From contig CM070903.1 in the NCBI GenBank assembly GCA_036417435.1, positions 1,423,001-1,487,000 of the forward strand: 64,000 nt of DNA. Direction: 5' to 3'. The stretch is from Inia geoffrensis (taxonomy: Eukaryota; Chordata; Mammalia; Artiodactyla; Iniidae). Positions 57,790-64,000 of the stretch are shown in pieces. Positions within the stretch are counted from its first letter, which is position 1. Each line of letters starts with the position of its first letter. A model generated the notes under the pieces. The model searched no databases. It worked only from the letters and a program-made list of their open reading frames with translations, and was not told the DNA's origin. A program made the translations under genes and the position numbers.

Positions 57790-60470
57790 GGAAGAGTTCA
57801 AACATGTTACACAGAATTATATAATACACTTCTGTAGCCAACACTGCAAAATACTCATTAACCTTCTCCCATTCCTGATAATCTATTCTTCCGCTTATGT
57901 CTCACCCTCACTCAATTATTATTACTATTTTAGCCTTTTACATATGTTTATGTACATTGAAATGCACAAATCTTAGCTATACACATTTTAATAGACATTT
58001 TTAGAGCAGTTTTAGTTTCATAGCAAAATTGAGTGAAAAATACAGATAGCTCACATACTCCCTGCCCCCGCACATGCACAGCCTTCACCATCATCAATAT
58101 CTCCCACCAGATGGTACATTTGTTATTATTGATGACCCTACATTGACACGCCATTATCACCCAAAGTCCGGAGTTTACATTAGGGTTCACTCTTGGTGTT
58201 GTACATTCTATTGGTTTTGACAGATGCCTACTGCCATGTAGCCACCACTACAATATCATACAGAGTAGTTTCTCTGCCCCAAGAATACTCTGTGCTCCAC
58301 CTATACATCCTTCCCCCACCCCAATCCCTGGCAACCACTGATCTTTTTACTGTCTTCATAGTTTTACCCTTTCTAAGATGTCATGTGGTTGGAATTACAC
58401 AGTATGTAGCCTTCTCAGATTGGCTTCTTTTACTTAGTAATATGCAGTTAGGGTTCCCTCGTGTCTTTTCATGGTTTGATAGCTCATTTCTTTTTAGTGC
58501 TGAATAATATTCCATTGTCTGGATGGACCACAGTTTATTTACCCATTAACTTACTGAAGGACATCTTGGTTGCTTCCAAGTTTGGGCAATTATGAATAAA
58601 GCTGCTATAAACATGCACGTGCAGGATTTTTAGGGACATAAGTTGTTCATTTCTTTGTGTAAATATCAAGGAGCATGATTGCTGGATTGTATGGTAAGAG
58701 TATATTTAGTTTTATAAGAAACCACCAAACTGTCTTCCAAAGTGGCTGCACCATTCTGCATTCCCAGCAGCAGTGATGAGCGTTCCTGTTGCTCCACAGC
58801 CTCGCCAGCACTTGGTGATGTCAGTGTTCTGGATTTTGGCCATTCTGATAGGTGTGTAGTGATATTTCGTTGTTTTCTTCATTTGCATTTCCCTTATGAC
58901 CTAAGATGTGGGACATCTTTAAGTATGTTTATTTACCATCTGTATATCTTATATGGTGAAGTGTCAGTTAAGGTCTGTGGCTTATTTTTAAATCAGGTTG
59001 TTCATTTTCTTATTTTTAAATTTTAAGGGTTCTTTGTATATTGTGGATAACAGTCCTTTATCAGATATGTGTTTTGCAAATATTCTCTCCCAGTCTTTGG
59101 GCTGTCTTTCTATTCTTGACAGTGTCTTTTGCAGAGCAGAAAATTTTAATTTTAATGAAGTCCACCAATTCTTTCTTCTGTGGATCATGTCTTTGGTGTT
59201 TATCTAAAAAGTCATTGCCAAACCCAAGGCCATCCAGGTTTTCTCCTATGTTATCTTCTAGGAGTTTTATAGCTTTGCATTTTATATTTAGGTCTTTCCT
59301 TCATTGTAAGTTAATTTTTGCGAAGGGTGTAAGGTTTGTGTCTAGGTTCATTTTTGAGTGTGTGATATCCATTTTTTCCAGCGTCATTTGTTGAAAAGAC
59401 TATCTTTGCCCCATTTCATTGCATGTGCTTCTTTATTAAAGGGGAGTTGATTGTATTTATGTGGGTCTACTTCTGGGCTCTCTATTCTGTTCCATTGATC
59501 TATTTGTCTATTCTTTCACTGTAGCTTAGGAAGTCTTGAAGTACAGTAAGTCTTGAAGTTGGATAGTGTCAGTCCTCTGAATTTGTCCTTCTACTTCAAT
59601 ATTGTATTGGCTGTTCTGGGTCTTTTTTCCTCTCTTATGTAAACTTTAGAAGCAGTTTGTTGATAGTGCCAAAATTACTTGCTGGGATTTTTATTGGGAT
59701 TGCACGGAGTCTATAGATCAAGTTGGGAAGAACTGCTATCTTGACAATATTGAATCTTCGTATCCATGAACATGGACTATATTGGCATTTCTTTAATTCT
59801 TTGATTTCTTTCATCAGAACTTTGTAGTTTTCTTCATATAGGTCTTTGTATATATTTTGTTAGATTTATATCTAAATATTTTGTTTTGGGGGGTGTTAAT
59901 GTAAATGGTGTTTTTAATTTCAAACTTCACTTGTTCATTGCTGGTATATAGGAAAACAGTTGACATTTGTACATTAATCTTGTAAGCTGCAACCTTCCTA
60001 TAATCACTTATTAGTTCCAGGATGCTTTTTTTTTGTCAATTCTTTTTAATTTTCTACCTAGACACCCAGGTCATCTGGTAATAGCTTCATTTCTTCTTTC
60101 CCAATCCCTATACCTTTTATTTCCTTTTCGTATCTTACACATTAGGTGAGACTTCTGGTCTGATGTTGAAAGGAGGTGAGACGTCCACCCTTGCCTTGTA
60201 CCTGATCCTAGCAGGAAAGCTTCAAGTTTCCCACCATGAAGTATGATGTTGGCTGTAGGATTTTTGTAGATGTTCCTTGTACTGTTGAGGAAGTTCCCCT
60301 CTACCGACAGTTTACTGAGTGTTTATCACGAATAGATATTGGATTTTGTCAAATACTTTTTCCACATCTATTGACATGATCCTGTGATTTTTCTTCCTGT
60401 TGGTGTGATAGATTACATTAATCGATTTTAGAATACTGAACCAGCCCACTTTGGATCACTACCTAGCACC
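57790..60470 (-). mobile_element. 5'-truncated L1, about 2.7 kb (ORF2 C-terminal half and 3' UTR)
   Basis: Longest continuous L1 in the window. The 3' UTR (57,960-58,880) shows catagcaaaattgagtgaaa and tttgacagatgcctactgcc. ORF2 follows antisense; one surviving minus frame (58,988-59,188, 66 codons) reads ERIFAKHISDKGLLSTIYKE, a typical ORF2 C-terminal stretch. Further ORF2 blocks follow to about 60,470 (tgtcaaatactttttccaca, gaaccagcccactttggatc). The reverse transcriptase catalytic part is mostly beyond the truncation. Many stops. A short duplication (aagtcttgaagt twice) lies at about 59,531-59,560. Confidence 0.88.
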
Positions 60471-60627
60471 TTCATGGACTTGCTTTCATGTATGATTCAG
60501 AGTTTATAGTTGTCATCTGTGAAAGGACAGTCTGATTAGGAGCTACCTGGCCATGACTGGAAGCAGAGCAAGTTATATCTCAATCTTTTGTTCACAAGGA
60601 GAGAAATATTTTAAACTATTAAGGCAA

Positions 60628-60983
60628 GGGGCTTCCCTGGTGGTACAGTGGTTAAGAATCTTCCTGCCAATGCAGGGGACATGGGTTCGATCCCTGGTCT
60701 GGGGAGATCCCACATGCCACGGAGCAACTAAGCCCATGCGCCACAAATACTGAGCCTGTTCTCTAGAGCCCGCAAGCCACAACTACTGAGCCCATGTGCT
60801 GCAACTACTGAAGCCCATGCTCCTAGAGCCTGTGCTCTGCAACAAGAGAAGCCATCACAATGAGAAGCCTGTGCACCGCAACGAAGAGTAGCCCCCGCTC
60901 GCTGCAGCTAGAGAAAGCCCGCGTGCAGCAACGAAGACCCAACACAGCCAAAAATAAAATTAATTAATTAATTTTTTAAAATA
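60628..60983 (+). mobile_element. CHR-1-like SINE, long old copy
   Basis: From the ggcttccctggtggtacagtgg head through gggttcgatccctggtctgg to a long body with reiterated 'cgcaacaagagaagccatcac'-type units and a (TTAA)n tail. An 11-bp target duplication (tattaaggcaa) lies at 60617-60627 and 60984-60994. It is longer than the young copies, and the body contains internally duplicated 'aactactgagccc' units. Confidence 0.93.
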
Positions 60984-60994
60984 TATTAAGGCAA

Positions 60995-62200
60995 AAACAG
61001 CAGGGGAGTAATCAGACATATCCTGAAATCCCTGAGAAGAATCATATTGCCTGATCAAATCTTTATAAGTCTACATTAAAATTTCTTTAGATGCAAACAA
61101 GCGGCGCACATTTTATTTTTAATGCTGAAAACAGTTCACTGATTTATATTTAGCCTGGCAACTAGATCATCTTCTTGCAAACAACAGGAAAGACCTTCCT
61201 GTAGCTGTAGTGCGGGCGTGAGCAATTTCCCTCGGGCTCTGTCACATCCACTCAGGGCTTGGCCTTCCCTGGGAGGCCGCGGCTGTGAGGGGAACGAGCA
61301 TTTGGTGGTGACCTGGCTTTGTGGTCGCTGGTGGGTTGCATGGAGTTAAGTCATGTTATTTCCCACTTTCCTTTGGCTGAGCGTTAAATTCACTAAAAAA
61401 AGAGAAAAGAGTCCAAAGTCGACCGTCTTCCCTTGCAGCGTCGCGTGCTTACCACCAGAGCCACGGTTCTGTCGCTCACATTCTGTGTCGTGCCGGCCCC
61501 ACCACGGCAGCGCCCCACGGTCTCTCCTCTGTCCTCTGCTGAGTCTCACCTCCTCTCTAAGCCAAAAAGATGGTGCCTCCTTCAGACGACCGCAGCCTTA
61601 CTTTGTGTCTGGGGATGCAGAGAAGGATTTTGGACCCGGCTTTGGGCTGCAAGGCGGGGTCCCTGACATCTAAACCGGGAGAGAAGCATTTAAATGGGCG
61701 ATTTTACATTAACTGCTACGTCAGCTTCACACGCGTTACACAGCTGTGCAGTCACACCAGCAAAGGGCCTCCCGGCTACTCACAGAGTGGTGAAACGTGA
61801 ACGGCCACGAGCCGCTAATGGTTTAGGGCCCGATGGTACCGAGGCACCTTACCCGCCCTCGGGCCACCCATTAAATTGCTCAGATGGGACTTCTGGGGTT
61901 GGCAGGAGCGGAGCCTGGAGGAGGAGGTGGCACAGAAGCACAGCCCTGTGGCCGTGAACGAGGCGCCCTGGCCAACCCGGATCCCGCAGTGCATTGAACT
62001 CAGTGCACGCGCAGCAGGGGTGGGTGCTGGCGGGGCCCGTGGGGAGGAGTGGGTGGGGCTGCGTATGAGTGGGAGGGGGACACCTGGAGGGGGTGCTGGG
62101 CAGTGGCTTCTCTGCAGGAATCCTTGCTTTCAGAGGAAGCACTTAGGAGGGGAGTGTCACAAGGTCTGCATCTTACCTTGAAGCGGTTCACCGAAAAGTA
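60995..62200. other. Unassigned region
   Basis: No gene recognised. Frames of up to about 106 codons at 61,353-62,181 have no domain. Confidence 0.4.
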
Positions 62201-62203
62201 AAA

Positions 62204-62256
62204 AGGTGTGTGTGTGTGTGTATGCGTGTGGGTGTACGTAGAGAGAGAAAGAGAAA
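62204..62256 (+). repeat. (TG)n and (GA)n microsatellite
   Basis: A pure gtgtgtgtgtgtgt run followed by an interrupted tgtgggtgta and agagagagaaagagaaag. Confidence 0.9.
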
Positions 62257-62584
62257 GCAAAATATGCAGAAATGTTTAAAATTGGTGAACCTAGGCGCAG
62301 AGTATACAGTTGTTTATTGTATGTACTATTTTTCAACGTCTCTGTGAGTGTGAAGATTTTTGAAGTAAAAATTTGAATAAAAAGAGAAACAATTCAACTA
62401 AATGAAGCCATATTTTTACTTCTGTGATTCTAATATTTGCTAATTAAAAGAGAAAGGAAGTTTCCCATCCCTGACTGAGGCATCCCCGTGACCCACCCGT
62501 GAGCTTCTCCACGCACGGCCAAGTGTAACCTGCTCTCGGTGGGAAGGCCCTTCTCCCACTTGGTGACATCAGAACTGCCCTGCC

Positions 62585-62780
62585 TCTCGGACCCCGGACA
62601 CCGGCTGCAAAGGCAGCACAGTCCAGCGGCTTTGAGCTTCGTATCTTCCCGCAGGTCACCTGCTGACTCTGGGATCGGGGACAAGTGAGCCTCCTTCTTG
62701 ACCACTCATTTTCTCATCTGGTTTTTGAAAGTGGGAACATTATTACTTGCTTTGCCTACGTCACGGGTATTTTGTAGAGC
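62585..62780 (+). mobile_element. MIR element
   Basis: cagcggctttgagcttcgta, tcacctgctgactctgggat, cttgaccactcattttctca and catctggtttttgaaagtgg follow the MIR head-to-core order. Confidence 0.55.
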
Positions 62781-62814
62781 CACCAAAATTATATATAATA
62801 TATACAATGTTTTT

Positions 62815-63025
62815 TTTTTTTTTTTTTTTTTTTGCGGTACGCGGGCCTCTCACTGCTGTGGCCTCTCCCGTTGCAGAACACAGGCTCCGGACGCGCAGGC
62901 TCAGCGGCCATGGCTCACGGGCCCAGCCGCTCCGTGGCATGTGGGATCTTCCCGGACCGGGGCACGAACCCGCGTCCCCTGCATCGGCAGGCGGACTCTC
63001 AACCACTGTGCCACCAGGGAAGCCC
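62815..63025 (-). mobile_element. CHR-type SINE, young copy with perfect target duplication
   Basis: Minus strand from the gggcttccctggtggcacag head near 63,025 to ggcccgcgtaccgc, then an A-tail (T-tract 62,811-62,833). A perfect 12-bp repeat (tacaatgttttt) lies at 62803-62814 and 63026-63037. Confidence 0.95.
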
Positions 63026-63037
63026 TACAATGTTTTT

Positions 63038-64000
63038 ATATACAGTGCCAAACAAATGTACGGTCAAATTTTACGATTATCATTATCTTATGTAGTTAGC
63101 ATATGTTTATTATTCTGAAGTGTCGAGCGTTAAAAAGAAAAAAGATGATTTGTTTTTAAAAGGAAATAGTCAATAATAAACACCTACTTTGTGTGTTAAT
63201 GCCTAAAAATAGATGTAGTTGGCATTTTCACTGTTATTCAGTGCTATTATGACTTGAAAGTGTTTCTGGTCATATCATAGTGGTCTGGAGCAATAAACAA
63301 AAGGAGTAACCCTCCAGCCCTCCTGGGCCTTCACCATCACTCATCCCTAGGTGACAAGATGTTCCCAAGACAGTCCCTGGGGGCTGCTCGGGACGGGGGG
63401 GCCAGAATCCTGGTAGGGCCCGGGGCCTGGCGGAATTCTCCTCATTTCTCTCTCCTGAAGTGGATTTGGGGAGAAAGGCAAGAGAAGGGTGTGGGGTGGA
63501 GCTCCAGGGTCATCCCTCCATCACCCCAGGAGACCCCTCCAAATGTGTGGCGGGGCCACCCAGAAGGAGAGAGACCAAGCAGCTACCCCAGAACCTCTGG
63601 ACACAAACAGCTCTGAACACTGGTGAGGTTCCAAACTCACCAAGGCCAAGTGATTTTTCACTTACTTAAGTTTGTTAGCCTTTCTTTTTCTTCCCAGAAT
63701 CACCCAGAGACCAGGGGTTACTCTCAGAGGGCAGACAAAGGAAACATTTCAACTCTTACGTCTCCACTGCTTTTGATTTATCTGTGGGCGACATAACAAA
63801 ACCCTTGAAAGTGCTTTTAAAGTGGCAAGGAAGGAATTCATCACCGTATGTAAATTCAAAAATGAATGAAAGTAATTCAGTTAAACTGTAAACTGTGAAT
63901 TTAGACAGAAAATTTCAGGCTGAAAATAAACATTTGTAGAGCCTTAAACTAACAGCCACTGTGGTGAGGGCTGATTTCCACCTTAATCACCACTTTCACA
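63038..64000. other. Unassigned region to window end
   Basis: Ordinary to AT-rich DNA with incidental frames. No gene recognised. The last 250 bases are AT-rich and free of recognisable repeats. Confidence 0.4.

Noticed and set aside
58988..59188. 66-codon minus frame with a clear protein signature
   Set aside because: It is a remnant of L1 ORF2, not a host gene; annotated within the L1.
62747..63118. Frames of 123-133 codons
   Set aside because: Translation of the antisense CHR SINE; the same peptides recur at every SINE copy in the window.
1..64000. CRISPR arrays, prokaryotic operons, phage or plasmid genes
   Set aside because: The repeat content is mammalian; no spaced direct repeats or prokaryotic gene organisation were seen.

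Overview
The window reads as mammalian nuclear DNA, most likely from a cetacean (whale or dolphin). The main evidence is at least eleven copies of a tRNA-Glu-derived SINE of the CHR type. These start at a 'cttccctggtgg' head, carry a tRNA-like B box (ggttcgtgcc) and, in the younger copies, end in 'ggcccgcgtaccgc' plus an A-tail; this family is typical of cetaceans and their close artiodactyl relatives. Laurasiatherian L1 3' ends, MIR and L2 fossils fit the same picture. There are no operons, ribosome binding sites or phage-like genes. The assignment to Cetacea is inference from repeat families recalled from memory; no database was searched.

No intact, confidently functional protein-coding gene is visible. 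Two gene-derived relics were recognised. (1) At about 3.7-4.6 kb (+) lies an intronless CD24-like retrocopy. Its CD24-sized reading frame is open, but GTG stands where the start codon should be, and three blocks of CD24-like 3' UTR follow. (2) At about 52.65-53.13 kb (-) lies an olfactory-receptor (OR7-like) pseudogene fragment covering roughly the end of TM2 to the third intracellular loop, with two frame breaks.

The strongest candidate for a live regulatory element is a CpG island at about 26.86-28.19 kb. It contains a GC-rich minisatellite and two plausible splice donors facing opposite ways: minus strand at 27,600/27,599 and plus strand at 28,093/28,094. This suggests a first exon or a divergent promoter whose other exons were not recognised. 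A smaller CpG-rich block overlaps the 5' end of the CD24-like copy.

Layout: 0-3 kb, SINEs around an old L1 tail; 3.4-4.6 kb, CD24-like copy; 4.7-11.5 kb, GC-rich DNA of unknown content with one young SINE; 11.6-16.4 kb, L1 pieces, one hosting a truncated SINE and one split by a likely solo ERV LTR; 16.4-26.8 kb, mostly unique DNA with MIR, L2 and L1 fossils; 26.9-28.2 kb, CpG island; 28-33 kb, unassigned; 33.1-36.5 kb, L1 fragments with a nested SINE; 37.2-40.0 kb, antisense L1 with a nested SINE; 41.83-42.61 kb, a 780-bp C-run/T array with an internal 132-bp higher-order repeat; 43.6-47.4 kb, L1 pieces and microsatellites; 47.4-57 kb, mostly unassigned, with the OR relic; 57.8-60.5 kb, a long 5'-truncated L1; 60.6-63.0 kb, two more SINEs; then AT-rich DNA to the end. 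Most of the readable content therefore records successive retrotransposition: old L1/L2/MIR, then ERV LTR and older CHR copies, then young CHR copies with perfect target-site duplications.
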